Shown piece by piece: positions 22,405-34,904 of a stretch of 64,000 bases of DNA. Numbering within the stretch: the first letter of the stretch is position 1; every line of letters begins with the position of its first letter. The notes below the pieces were generated by a model that made no database searches, was not told where the DNA came from, and saw nothing but the letters and a program-made list of their open reading frames with translations. The position numbers and the translations under genes were made by a program. The stretch spans positions 25,028,501 through 25,092,500 of the forward strand of contig OY747705.1 of assembly GCA_963556495.2 (NCBI GenBank), in the 5' to 3' direction. This stretch comes from Valencia hispanica (Eukaryota; Chordata; Actinopteri; Cyprinodontiformes; Valenciidae).

Positions 22405-23960
22405 TTAAAATGTCATTAAAAGATGATGGTGGACAGATTCTGTGCTGAGTAAGGCCCGGAATCCTGACTGGAAGGGGTCAAGCAATTGAGCATCCTTTAA
22501 AAACTGATTAAAAACTGATCGCTCAAGGAGTTTAGACAATAATGGAAGTTTGGAAATCGGACAAAAATTATTGAATTCATTAGTGTCCAAGCCAGGTTTT
22601 TTCAACACAGGTTGAACTACTGCATGTTTAAGTGAGCTGGGAACAACACCAGTTGATAAGCTGCTGTTAATAATTGTAAGCAAGGAAGGAGCAATAACTG
22701 TTAGCACCTCCTTGCAAAATCGTGGGGGGACACCGTCAGTTGGTGAACCAGACAGTTTTACACTATTTAACAATTTGCAGATGCAAGTCTGCGACAAGAG
22801 TTTAAAACAAGAAAAGATTTTGGTCAAACTGTCTTGGGGGGATTTTACACAGGAAAAAGTGGGAGGACAGAGTTGAGACCTAATGTTTGCAATTTTGCCC
22901 ACAAAATATTTTTGAAATTGTGAGCATAACTCATCGGAGACTGTTGGGAAGAATGGTTTGTTCACGGAGAGGACTGCATTAAGTGTCCTGTATATGGCCC
23001 GTGGATTATTTTGGCATTTCGAAATAATATCTGAATAGTATACATTTCTAGCATGTCTTACAGCAGCCTGATAACGAGTTAAACAATCTTTCAGGCATAA
23101 GTGGGAGACTTGGAGTTTATCTTTATTCCATTTTCTTTCAGCTTTCCTGCATTCACGCTGTATGGCTTTAGTGGACTGGTTTAGCCAAGGGTTAGAAGCA
23201 AAGTTTACAGATTTAGTCTTTAAAGGAGCTATCTGATCCAAAATTGCAAGACAGAGTGATTGAAACAGATGCAGTAAATCATCAGAAGGCATGTTAAGAT
23301 CAGTACATGGGTCAACAAACTGCATAGAAAATTGCTGAACAGTTAAAGATGTGATTAATCGCTTCTGACGGGAAAACACCGTAGATTTTAGTGGCAGCAA
23401 AGGACCTTCCAGATTGAACAAAACCTGGAAATGGTCAGATATCAACACATCATCCACATTTAAGTCACATATCCTGATTTCATGTGAGAGCACCAAATCA
23501 AGGGTATGAGAATGGTTATGTGTGGGAGCATGCACTAATTGATGCAGTCAAAAAGAATCTGTAAGGTTTATAAAGTCACCTACAAGTGGCTTCTCAGGGC
23601 AACAGACATAAATGTTAAAGTCATCCATAATAAGGATGCGGGCATAGCTCGTAAGAATGGTAGATAAAAATTCAGAAAACTGAGTAATGAAGTCCTTATT
23701 ATACTTCGGGGGGCGGTACACCACCAGATGCATGGAGGAGAGGAACAAAGTTCAAATCCAGACAGTTCAAAGCTAGACGGCGTTTCAGGAAAAGAAATCG
23801 ATTTACAGGCGTATGATGATTTGCAAATGGTTAGTAGACCACCACCACGCCCAGTCTTTCGGGGAGTGTTAAAATAGGAACATCCAACAGGTAAAAGTTC
23901 GGCAATTATAGTAAGATCCTCAGCAATGATCCAGGACTCCGTGATACAGAGTATATCCAA
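22405..23960 (-). pseudogene. LINE endonuclease and first half of reverse transcriptase
   Basis: The endonuclease would nick target DNA and the polymerase copy the RNA at the nick. From 23960 downward it begins MDILCITESWI with the catalytic glutamate region TES, then shifts frame to VYRPPKYNKDFITQFSEFL and MDDFNIYV (23748-23548; the family usually has GDFN). After a stop at 23548-23550 the 376-codon piece 23535-22405 carries SDHF of the endonuclease and polymerase blocks PVLKKPGLD, FCPISKLPLLSKLLE and QSGFR. The endonuclease is missing its very beginning. Confidence 0.85.
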
Positions 23961-23995
23961 ATTAGCTTTTTCAACTGCTTTTTGTATTTACTCTT

Positions 23996-24592
23996 ATTAT
24001 TTTTGTCAGATTTTAAAAACTGTATGATGATCTGACACATGATAGTTTAACAAAGGAAAAAAAACAAAGTAATCAGTGAGGGGACAAATATGGCACTGTA
24101 TACTTATAATCATCATCAAAACTTATTTAATTAGTATAGATCTTTTCAAGAGGCACTAGATGAATACATTACCAGTCTTTAAGATCTCCGGTTTCAAGGC
24201 CCATATGTGTGAGGTTGAGGATTTTAAACAACACCTTGGATTCCACAATAACCCATTAAAAGACGGTAAAACAGCAGAAATAGAATCTCTTTTTGTTCTT
24301 ATTGCTACACATGACCTCCAAGAGCTTTTATTTATTCCCATATGAATCTTGGGGATTCTGTCTTATGCTGAAAAACAGCACCCACATCCCCCACGGGTGC
24401 GACTGTTATATTTGCCTATTTCTACTATTTCATGTTCTTACAATTGAAATACATGTTGGATTATAATAATTTTGTGCATTCGCTGTCTTTGAACAGATGT
24501 TACTCATGCACACTTCGTAAAATGTTTTTCTTTTTCCATGACTTATTATATTTATTTATTTTTATAATTATTATTATTACAGCTTGTTAACG
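23996..24592. other. Unannotated AT-rich DNA before the octamer array
   Basis: No recognised feature. The last 60 bases before the array are rich in TTAT/ATTATT. A 61-codon frame on each strand at 24156-24345 has no known motif. Confidence 0.45.
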
Positions 24593-27500
24593 ACATGATC
24601 ACATGGTCGCACGGTCGCATGGTCACATGCTCGCACGGTCACATGGTCACATGATCACATGGTCACATGATCACATGGTCACACGGTCACATAGTCACAT
24701 GTTCGCACGGTCACACGGTCACATGGTCGCACGGTCACATGGTCACATGGCCGCACGGTCACATGGTCGCTCAGTCACATGGTCACATGATCCCATGGTC
24801 ACACGGTCACACGGTCACATGGTAACATGGTCTTATTGTCACATGGTCGCACGGTCACATGGTCACATGGTCGCACGGTCGCATGGTCACATGATCACAT
24901 GGTCACATGGTCACATGATCACACGGTCACAGGGTCACATGATCACACGGTCACATGGTCATATGGTCGCACGGTCACATGGTCGCACGGTCACATGGTC
25001 ACATGATCACACGGTCACATGGTCACATGGTCTTATTGTCACATGGTCGCACGGTCACATGGTCACATGGTCGCACGGTCGCATGGTCACATGATCACAT
25101 GGTCACATGGTCACATGATCACACGGGCACATGGTCACATGGTCTTATTGTCACATGGTCGCACGGTCACATGGTCACATGATCACACGGTCACATGGTC
25201 ACATGGTCTTATTGTCACATGGTCGCACGGTCACATGGTCATATGGTCGCACGGTCACATGGTCACATGGTCATATGGTCGCACGGTCACATGGTCACAT
25301 GATCGCACGGCCACATGGTCACATGGTCACATGGTCACACGGTCACACGATCACATGGTCACATGGTCACATGGTCGCATGGTCACGTGGTCGCACGGTC
25401 ACATGGTCACATGGTCACATGATCGCACGGCCACATGGTCGCTCGGTCACATGGTCACATGATCACATGGTCACATGATCGCACGGCCACATGGTCGCTC
25501 GGTCACACGGTCACATGGTCACATGGTCACACGGTCACATGGTCACATGGTCGCACGGTCACATGGTCACATGATCACACGGTCACATGGTCACATGGTC
25601 ACATGATCACACGGCCACATGGTCACATGGTCACATGGTCGCACGGTCACATGGTCGCACGGTCACATGATCACACGGTCACATGGTCGCACGGTCACAT
25701 GGTCACATGGTCACATGGTCACACGGTCACATGGTCTCATGGTCACATGGTCATATGGTCGCACGGTAACATGGTCACATGGTCACATGATCGAACGGCC
25801 ACATGGTCGCTCGGTCACACGGTCACACGGTCACATGGTCGCACGGTCACATGGTCACATGATCACATGGTCACATGGTCACATGGTCTTATTGTCACAT
25901 GGTCGCATGGTCACATGATCACATGGTCACATGGTCACATGATCACACGGGCACATGGTCACATGGTCTTATTGTCACATGGTCGCACGGTCACATGGTC
26001 ACATGATCACGCGGTCACATGGTTACATGATCACACGGTCACATGGTCTTATTGTCACATGGTCGCACGGTCACATGGTCATATGGTCGCACGGTCACAT
26101 GGTCACATGGTCAAATGGTCGCACGGTCACATGGTCACATGATCGCACGGCCACATGGTCACGTGGTCACATGGTCACACGGTCACACGATCACATGGTC
26201 ACATGGTCACATGGTCGCACGGTCGCATGGTCACGTGGTCGCACGGTCACATGGTCACATGGTCACATGATCGCATGGCCACATGGTCGCTCGGTCACAT
26301 GGTCACATGATCACATGGTCACATGATCGCACGGCCACATGGTCGCTCGGTCACACGGTCACATGGTCACATGGTCACACGGTCACATGGTCACATGGTC
26401 GCACGGTCACATGGTCACATGATCACACGGTCACATGGTCACATGGTCACATGATCACACGGCCACATGGTCACATGGTCACATGGTCGCACGGTCACAT
26501 GGTCACATGGTCGCACGGTCACATGGTCACATGATCACACGGTCACATGGTCGCACGGTCACATGGTCACATGGTCACATGGTCACACGGTCACATGGTC
26601 TCATGGTCACATGGTCATATGGTCGCACGGTCACATGGTCACATGATCGAACGGCTATATGGTCGCTCGGTCACACGGTCACATGGTCACATGATCACAC
26701 GGTCACATGGTCACATGGTCACATGATCACACGGCCACATGGTCACATGGTAACATGGTCGCACGGTCACATGGTCGCACGGTCACATGGTCACATGATC
26801 ACACGGTCACATGGTCGCACGGTCACATGGTCACATGGTCACATGGTCACACGGTCACATGGTCTCATGGTCACATGGTCATATGGTCGCACGGTAACAT
26901 GGTCACATGGTCACATGATCGAACGGCCACATGGTCGCTCGGTCACACGGTCACACGGTCACATGGTCGCACGGTCACATGGTCGCATGGTCACATGATC
27001 ACATGGTCACATGGTCACATGATCACACGGGCACATGGTCACATGGTCTTATTGTCACATGGTCGCACGGTCACATGGTCACATGATCACGCGGTCACAT
27101 GGTCACATGATCACACGGTCACATGGTCACATGGTCTTATTGTCACATGGTCGCACGGTCACATGGTCATATGGTCGCACGGTCACATGGTCACATGGTC
27201 ATATGGTCGCACGGTCACATGGTCACATGGTCTTATTGTCACATGGTCGCATGGTCACATGATCACATGGTCACATGGTCACATGATCACACGGGCACAT
27301 GGTCACATGGTCTTATTGTCACATGGTCGCACGGTCACATGGTCACATGATCACGCGGTCACATGGTCACATGATCACACGGTCACATGGTCACATGGTC
27401 ATATGGTCGCACGGTCACATGGTCACATGATCGCACGGCCACATGGTCACGTGGTCACATGGTCACACGGTCACACGATCACATGGTCACATGGTCACAT

Positions 27501-29823
27501 GGTCGCACGGTCGCATGGTCACGTGGTCGCACGGTCACATGGTCACATGGTCACATGATCGCATGGCCACATGGTCGCTCGGTCACATGGTCACATGATC
27601 ACATGGTCACATGATCGCACGGCCACATGGTCGCTCGGTCACACGGTCACATGGTCACATGGTCACACGGTCACATGGTCACATGGTCGCACGGTCACAT
27701 CGTCACATGATCACACGGTCACATGGTCACATGGTCACATGATCACACGGCCACATGGTCACATGGTCACATGGTCGCACGGTCACATGGTCACATGGTC
27801 GCACGGTCACATGGTCACATGATCACACGGTCACATGGTCGCACGGTCACATGGTCACATGGTCACATGGTCACATGGTCACATGGTCACATGGTCTCAT
27901 GGTCACATGGTCATATGGTCGCACGGTAACATGGTCACATGGTCACATGATCGAACGGCCACATGGTCGCTCGGTCACACGGTCACATGGTCACATGGTC
28001 GCACGGTCACATTGTTACATGGTCACATGATCACATCGTCACATGGTCGCACAGTCACATGGTCATATGGTCACACGGTCACATGGTCACATGGTCATAT
28101 GGTCGCACGGTCACATGGTCACATGATCACATGGTCACATGATCGCACGGCCACATGGTCACATGGTCACATGGTCACATGGTCACACGGTCACATGGTC
28201 GCACGGTCACATGGTCACATGATCACATGGTTACATGATCACATGGTCACATGATCGCACGGTCGCATGGTCGCATGGTCGCATGGTCGCACGGTCGCAT
28301 GGTCACATGGTCGCACGGTCACATGGTCACATGATCACATGGTCAAATGATCCCATGGTCACATGGTCACATGGTCACACGGTCACATGGTCACATGGTC
28401 ATATGGTCGCACGGTCACATGGTCGCTCGGTCACACGGTTACATGGTCACATGGTCGCACGGTCACATGGTCACATGGTCGCACGGTCGCACGGTGACAT
28501 GGTCGCACGGTCACATGGTCACATGATCACACGGTCACATGGTCACATGATCACACGGTCATATGGTCACATGGTCTTATTGTCACATGGTCGCACGGTC
28601 ACATGGTCACATGGTCGCACAGTCGCATGGTCACATGATCACACGGTCACATGGTCATGTGGTCGCACGGTCACATGGTCATATGGTCGCACGGTCACAT
28701 GGTCACATGATCGCACGGCCACATGGTCACATGGTCACATGGTCACATGGTCACACGGTCACATGGTCACATGGTCGCACGGTCGCATGGTCACGTGGTC
28801 GCACGGTCACATGGTCACATGGTCACATGATCGCACGGCCACATGGTCGCTCGGTCACATGGTCACATGATCACATGGTCACATGATCGCACGGCCACAT
28901 GGTCGCTCGGTCACACAGTCACATGGTCACATGGTCGCACGGTCACATGGTCACACGGTCACATGGTCACATGATCACACGGTCACATGGTCACATGGTC
29001 ACACGATCACACGCCCACATGGTCACATGGTCATATGGTCGCACGGTCACACTATCACATGGTGACACGATCACATGGTCACATGGTCGCACGGTCGCAT
29101 GGTCACATGGTCGCACGGTCACATGGTCACACGGTCACACGGTCACACGATCACATGGTCACACGGTCACATGGTCATATGGTCGCACGGTCGCATGGTC
29201 ACATGGTCACACGGTGACATGGTCGCACGGTCACATGGTCACATGGTCGCACGGTCACATGATCACACGGTCACCTGGTCACAAGGTCAAATGATCTCGT
29301 GATCACATGGTCACATGATAACACGGTCGCACGGTCACATGGTCACATGGTCGCACAGTCACATGGTCACATGATCACATGGTCACATGGTCGCACGGTC
29401 ACATGGTCATATGGTCACACGGTCACATGGTCATATGGTCGCACGGTCACATGGTCACATGGTCATATGGTCGCACGGTCACATGGTCACATGAACACAT
29501 GGTCACATGATCGCACGGCCACATGGTCACATGGTCACATGGTCACCCGGTCACACGGTCACATGGTCACATGATCACATGGTCACATGATCACATGGTC
29601 ACATGGTCACATGGTCACACGGTCACATGATCACATGGTCACATGGTCGCACGGTAATATGGTCACATGGTCATATGGTCGCACGGCCACCTGGTCACAT
29701 GGTCATATGGTCGCACGGTCACATGGTCACATGGTCACATGATCGCACGGTCACATGGTCACATTGTCACATTGTCACATGGTCACATGGTCATATGGTC
29801 GCACGGTCACATGGTCACACGGT
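24593..29823 (+). repeat. 8-bp unit minisatellite array, forward arm (consensus ACATGGTC)
   Basis: About 650 head-to-tail copies of an octamer. The main forms are ACATGGTC, GCACGGTC, ACACGGTC, GCATGGTC and ACATGATC; rarer ones are GCACGGCC, ATATGGTC, GCTCGGTC, GCACGATC and TTATTGTC. The 8-bp phase is kept almost perfectly across 5.2 kb. Blocks hundreds of bases long recur at multiples of 8: the GCTCGGTC marker at 25497 recurs at 26345 (848 bp) and 27633 (1288 bp further) inside near-identical context. Three units fill eight codons, so every plus frame reads permutations of TWSHGHMV; stops arise only where GATC-type units create TGA. It is not a gene. Confidence 0.97.
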
Positions 29824-31068
29824 CCATGTGACCATGTGACCGTGCGACCATGTGACCATGTGACCATTTGACCATGTGATCATGTGACCATGTGACCATG
29901 TGACCATGTGACCGTGCGACCTTGTGACCATGTGACCGTGTGACCATGTGACCATGTGACCAAGTGGCCGTGCGACAATGTGACCATGTGACCGTGTGAC
30001 CATGTGATCTTGTGACCGTGTGACCATGTGACCATGTGGCCGTGCGATCATGGGACCATGTGACCGTGCGACCATATGACCATGTGACCATGTGACAATG
30101 TGACCATGTGACCGTGCGATCATGTGACCATGTGACCATGTGACCGTGCGACCATATGACCATGTGACCAGGTGGCCGTGCGATCATATGACCATGTGAC
30201 CATATTACCGTGCGACCATGTGACCATGTGATCATGTGACCATGTGACCGAGCGACCATGTGGCCATGCGATCATGTGATCATGTGACCGTGCGACCATG
30301 TGACCATGTGACCGTGCGACCATGTGACCATGTGACCATGTGGCCATGCGATCATGTGACCATGTGACCATGTGGCCGTGCGATCATCTGACCATGTGAC
30401 CGTGCGACCATATGACCATATGACCATGTGAGCGTGCGACCATGTGGCCGTGCGATCATGTGACCGTGTGACCATGTGACTGTGCGACCATGTGACCATG
30501 TGACCGTGCGACCGTGCGACCATGTGACCATTTGACCGTGTGATCATGTGACCATGTGACCGTGCGACCATGTGACCATGTGACCGAGCGACCATGGGGC
30601 CGTGCGATCATGTGACCATGTGACCGTGCGAACGTGTGACCATGTGACCGTGTGATCATGTGACCATGTGACCGTGCGACCATGTGACCATGTGACCGTG
30701 CGACCATGTGACCATGTGACCATGTGGCCGTGTGATCATGTGACCATGTGACCATGTGACCGTGTGATCATGTGACGATGTGACCGTGCGACCATGTGAC
30801 CATGTGACCGTGTGACCATGTGACCATGTGACCGTGCGACCATGTGGCCGTGCGATCATGTGACCATGTGACCATGTGACCGTGCGACCATGTGACCATG
30901 TGACCATGTGGCCGTGCGACCATGTGACCGTGCAACCATATGACCATGTGACCATGTGACCATGTGACCAGGTGGCCGTGCGACCATATGACAATGTGAC
31001 CGTGTGATCATGTGACCATGTGACCGTGCGACCATGTTACCATGTGACCGTGCGACCATGTGACCATG
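29824..31068 (-). repeat. Octamer array, inverted arm
   Basis: At about 29823 the array switches to the reverse complement (units GACCATGT, GACCGTGC, GATCATGT and so on) and continues for about 1.24 kb, ending at CCATGTGACCATGATGATTC near 31068. The same unit variants occur in the same kinds of order as in the forward arm, so this arm is an inverted duplication of array DNA. The junction is the short palindrome GGTCCATGTGACC. Apparent minus-strand frames here are the same octapeptide artefact. Confidence 0.95.
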
Positions 31069-32156
31069 ATGATTCTAGCCAGTAAAAAAGGCTTAATCCA
31101 TTTATTGCACAACACTTAAAATCCAAAGCTAGAGTTTTCAGCTTCTCATGGATACAAATTGGCCCTCTCAAGCGGTCTCCGCTGATTAATTATCATACCA
31201 TGTGATCAAGAGAGAGAAACTGTGGCTACCAGGTAGCTTAGAAACATGAGCAGTGGTACGGAGTTTATTAGTCATGCAGAGGCAACAGAAAGATTAATCG
31301 GACTAGAATGTCAGAACGTATGGTTTTTTTAAAAATACATGTGAAAAAAAATTAAGTAATTTACCTGTGTGACGCACATGTGAGAGATTAAGAGGGCGAG
31401 CTGTCGAAGGGGAAGTGATACCTCTCCTCTGTGTGAGTGCTGAGCATGCTCCTGAAATGCAATAGAAGTAATTACGGCATTCAACGGTGCATGGCGAAAA
31501 TGCAGATTACACCTGCTCTTGGAGAGAACACTTCAACAGTGATTTTGCCTGTCTGCCTTGGACAATTACAGCCTGAGGGGAGTGTAACACCTCTTGAGCG
31601 AACACTTTAATGCAGAAAAGGCTAAGCTTGGCTTTTCACACATGGATGATGTACCTCTATGTGCAAGCTTTATGTACATTAAAAGAAAAAACAACTGATA
31701 AATACACTAGCGGATTTTATTTTCACCTTAATGTTTTTTAGTATCTGTATAGCCTAATTACCTCTGAAGCCAGTGCAAGTCTGTACTTGCTCATAATACA
31801 GACAGTTTGCATCCTTTTGTAGATACATTACATTACACTTATTTGTAGTGATTATCACAATTAGGCTTCTGCCATGGGGCTTTTAGCTGATGTTCTTTTC
31901 TAGCAGCTGATTGAGCTTAAATTCTTTTATTGCCAGTCTCAAAAGCACTCAGTTCAGTCATTTTGTAGTGTTGGTGCAGAGGGAGTTTGAATCAGTGGTC
32001 ATGCAGCTCTTTGTAATCAGTGAGTTCTCCTCTGCCTTTGGCAATACATGTTTTCTTTTCTCAACACACTGCATATTAGAGTTTGTTTGTGCTTCTTGTG
32101 TTTTACTCAAATTCAGAGATTATTGAACCCATACCATCAGTAAAAAATGATCCTAA
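31069..32156. other. Unannotated DNA after the octamer array
   Basis: Unique-looking sequence without recognised element, RNA or coding motif. Confidence 0.45.
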
Positions 32157-32160
32157 TTAG

Positions 32161-32416
32161 AGACCCACTCCAAGGAAAATCTTGTTTTACGTGTTAGCAT
32201 GTTGTGGCATTTTTCTGATGCCAGAGGACATATCTCCGCGCAAACGGTTCCGCCCACAACACAGAGGGAAAATGCTAATGAGCTATTCCCGCTCTTGTGA
32301 AACTATGTCCTAGAAAAAGGCACAGGTTTTGTGATTTTGGCTAAAAACGGCATTATCATAATTTAAACACCCTGAGAACACTTTAAAATAGCTCAAAAGG
32401 TGATCGGAGTGGGTCT
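32161..32416. mobile_element. 256-bp MITE, probably TTAA-target
   Basis: The ends are an 11-bp perfect inverted repeat AGACCCACTCC / GGAGTGGGTCT. The right flank is TTAA and the left flank TTAG, so a TTAA duplication with one mutation is likely. The interior is non-coding and includes a GC-rich patch (CCGCGCAAACGGTTCCGCCC, about 32236). Confidence 0.7.
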
Positions 32417-32420
32417 TTAA

Positions 32421-32586
32421 AGCTCACACCGAAGAATGTGTTATCTTTAATGTTATCTTTTGGTGCTGTAACTACATGGTATTCTGTTTTCAAAGGCCCT
32501 TCTTGTGGCTTCTCAGTTTTTACCACTACAGTTTCCCTCCTGCAACTCTCTACTTCACCTTCATCAATCCCACATAACTCAGTCAA
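32421..32586 (-). other. Possible coding remnant or exon next to the MITE
   Basis: The minus strand from 32586 to the MITE edge is open for 55 codons and reads like ordinary soluble protein (GIDEGEVESCRRETVVVKTE, then PQEGPLKTEYHVVTAPKDN). It is acidic and lysine-rich, unlike the low-complexity shadows elsewhere. There is no ATG start in the frame; upstream a stop lies within about 15 codons. I do not recognise the family. It could be a host exon fragment, a transposon remnant or chance. Confidence 0.2.
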
Positions 32587-33287
32587 GGAAGGTACTCAAG
32601 ATGAAAGTCAAGGTACCAAAAGGAAATTCTTTCACACTGAAACCTCAAACAAAGTCATTAAATACAGATGAAACCAGATATTTAAATACAAGACATGAAA
32701 AGACACATTACCTTTTTTTTGACAAAAATGTCCTGTTTCAGGTCAGTTATGATTACTAAGATTATTTCTAATGATTGAACATCTTAATAACAGAGTAGAA
32801 TGAAAGGATTCGTCCCAGAAGAGATGTGCTCTCAGAGGTCTGTGCCAGAATAAAACTATTGGTAAAAAATGGCAAGCTCAGCAGTGAGCAGCATCGGTAC
32901 AGAAACCCCCCAATTTTATCCTTTTATGCAACTAATAAGATGAAGAGTTGATGTTCCTTAATCCACAGTAGGGCTGAATCTGATGGTGGAGGTTCAGAAA
33001 CATCCCCTATGTATTTGGAAATGTTGCAGAATGGAAAAGATTGTGATTATGATGAAACAAGAAAACAGCAGAGAAAAGCTTTTTAGTGAGTGCTAAGAGC
33101 AGTAATCCAGTAATGGTTAACAAACAAAGAGCTCCTATAGATCATTGGGTAGTCTCAAACCATTAGGAAGGGCAACTTAGCAATATATCTAAAAAAGCAG
33201 ATTGTTCAATCATTGAGCAATCGGCTTTTGTCAACTCTTAAAAGAAATAGCAAGGATAACACAGCTAGACACATAATTTCCTCTTTC
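32587..33287. other. Unannotated DNA
   Basis: No recognised features between the possible coding remnant and the next TTAA element. Confidence 0.45.
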
Positions 33288-33291
33288 TTAA

Positions 33292-34591
33292 AGGGATAGT
33301 TTGCATTTTTAGACATAAAGTTGTATCCTATCCTCACCATCAGCATAGTGCATACACACTGACCCATATCTGTGGTCACCTCCTGGTCAGAGCTCTGTCC
33401 GTTAGAAGTCTTTCAAGAAAGTAGTCCCGGCTAGTTTCGGGGGCCATCAAACTGTGCCGTTTTGTTTCAGAAAAGTATATGCGTTTGAAAACATGATTCA
33501 TTTGCATCACAAAAAAGACGCCGGCCAAAATTCGCAACTCACTATTACTCTGCACTATTTTCTTTCCATTCCAATCAATTCGCGCTGCGGCGAGCATCAA
33601 CTGTTGCGCTCCTCCAGTGAGCTGTTCCACTGTTGAATGTCGATAAATTGTCTGATTATGAAACATCTGAGGATGAAACTCATATTAGCACAATGCCAGA
33701 TGGATCGGATGAAGAAGAAACTTTTTCTAGTACAACGCCAAAGGGATACCTTTATGAACCGGAGTAGACTGATGCCGAACTACAGCAGATGGAGCTAGAA
33801 CACAGCTGTAAATAGGGTAAGTGTGGACGATCTCATGTTGTGCAATTTTTTATATCAGAATTAGGCAACTTTACGTTGTGTTGATCTGTAGGCTATGTAA
33901 TATTTGACCGCATTCATTATTATTACTGATAATACACCAAATGGGCTACATTATGTGGGCTCAGCTTCAGCTTGGAGCACTTCTATGTCCTCTTGCTCTC
34001 TCTCTACCCGTTCTAGCTCCATCTGCTGAAGTTCGGCATCCATGTACTCCGATGTTGTTGTTTCATAATCAGACATGCTATAGACATTCAATGCAATGTA
34101 ATATGCAATTTTTCCCCCAAAATTAACTTAACAATAGCCTTTTTATTTGACCATTTATGACTCAAACATCTCCTGATGAGCATACTGACACCTTGTCAGC
34201 TCACAGTGGGTGCACCTATAAGTCTGTATCCAATTTTTTCAATTTTCTGTCGGGTCGGATTTTCCCGCACTGTCTGCGGATGTGACGTCAAGCACGTTCA
34301 TGTTAAATGTTTCAGATCACTCTGCCACTACCGCTGGTCAGCACTCGCAAGCAGTTCAATGGATTGTGCGAATACACAGAAGAGAACAAAGACAACTTTG
34401 ACACCAACAGTAACTCCACATAAGACTAAAAAAGTTAAACCCCTGACAAGTGCCCGAAAAAGATAGAAGATTGAGAGCGACCGGCGTACGAGCGCGCGCT
34501 GTGAGAGCGAGCAGAAAGGAAGAGCAGTTCCGTTTTTTGGCCACAGGTGTCAGTCGCGAGTTTACATTTCAGAAAATTGCATATAGCCCCT
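33292..34591. mobile_element. TTAA-target transposon, 1.3 kb, with internal inverted duplication
   Basis: Flanked by TTAA on both sides (33288-33291 and 34592-34595). The ends match as inverted repeats: left AGGGATAGTTTGCATTTTT, right in reverse complement AGGGGCTATATGCAATTTTC. Kolobok and piggyBac elements have this target. Inside, 33636-33815 and 33995-34100 are inverted copies of one another, both derived from the start of a protein with an SDYET motif and the segment DAELQQMELE. No transposase catalytic domain was seen, so it is non-autonomous. Confidence 0.72.
33951..34076 (-). CDS. 41-codon reading frame inside the TTAA element
   Basis: ATG at 34076 to TAA at 33951-33953. It begins MSDYETTTSEYMDAELQQME and is followed by a highly charged stretch (LERVEREQEDIEVLQAEAEP) likely to form a helix or coiled coil. 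The related inverted copy at 33640-33818 is broken by a TAG and has an acidic insert (DGSDEEETFSS). It resembles the acidic N-terminus of a transposon-encoded protein, but I cannot name the family. A splice-donor-like site is not evident, so it may be the 5' part of a lost gene. Confidence 0.25.
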   Translation of the reverse strand: MSDYETTTSEYMDAELQQMELERVEREQEDIEVLQAEAEPT

Positions 34592-34904
34592 TTAAAGAGA
34601 TCAAGATACTACCAATCTCTTGCAGGCATTTTTATGTCATTCATAACTATTAAATGTTTTGCGTCGGTGGAGGTAGGGAGGCTGAAAATATAGAAATTAG
34701 AAGATCCTTTGTAATTTCCATAAATGCTAGGCCAATAAACTCTTTTCAAAAACAATAATCTATCTGCCAGTTAGAGCTCATGTTGTTTAGTAAAAACTTG
34801 TTTGAGTCTGGTTTGAGGAGAGCCTTTAAACTTGCACTCACTGAGTATGACACTCGTGGAGGTCACAGTTTTCCCTTGCCTCTATGTTATACATTTATTT
34901 TCTG

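Larger units (their letters stand above)
21095..23995 (-). mobile_element. L2/CR1/Rex-group LINE, 5' truncated and decayed
   Basis: On the minus strand the order is endonuclease, reverse transcriptase, C-terminal region and a 3' tail ending at about 21095 in the tandem ACCATACCATACCA (plus-strand reading). Recognition rests on the LDILCITESWI-type endonuclease start, the YADDCQLY active site and the HITPVLANLHWLPV segment after the polymerase. Homology begins abruptly at about 23995, so the first part of the endonuclease and any ORF1 are missing. At least three frame changes and one internal stop make it inactive. Confidence 0.88.

Noticed and set aside
26707..27558. 283-codon open frame, and other long frames throughout 24603-31059
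   Set aside because: Produced by an 8-bp tandem repeat that lacks stops in every frame of one strand; no start context, domain or non-repetitive part.
24593..31068. Resemblance to a CRISPR array because of short regular repeats
   Set aside because: There are no unique spacers; the 8-bp units are contiguous, and the surroundings are vertebrate-type mobile elements.
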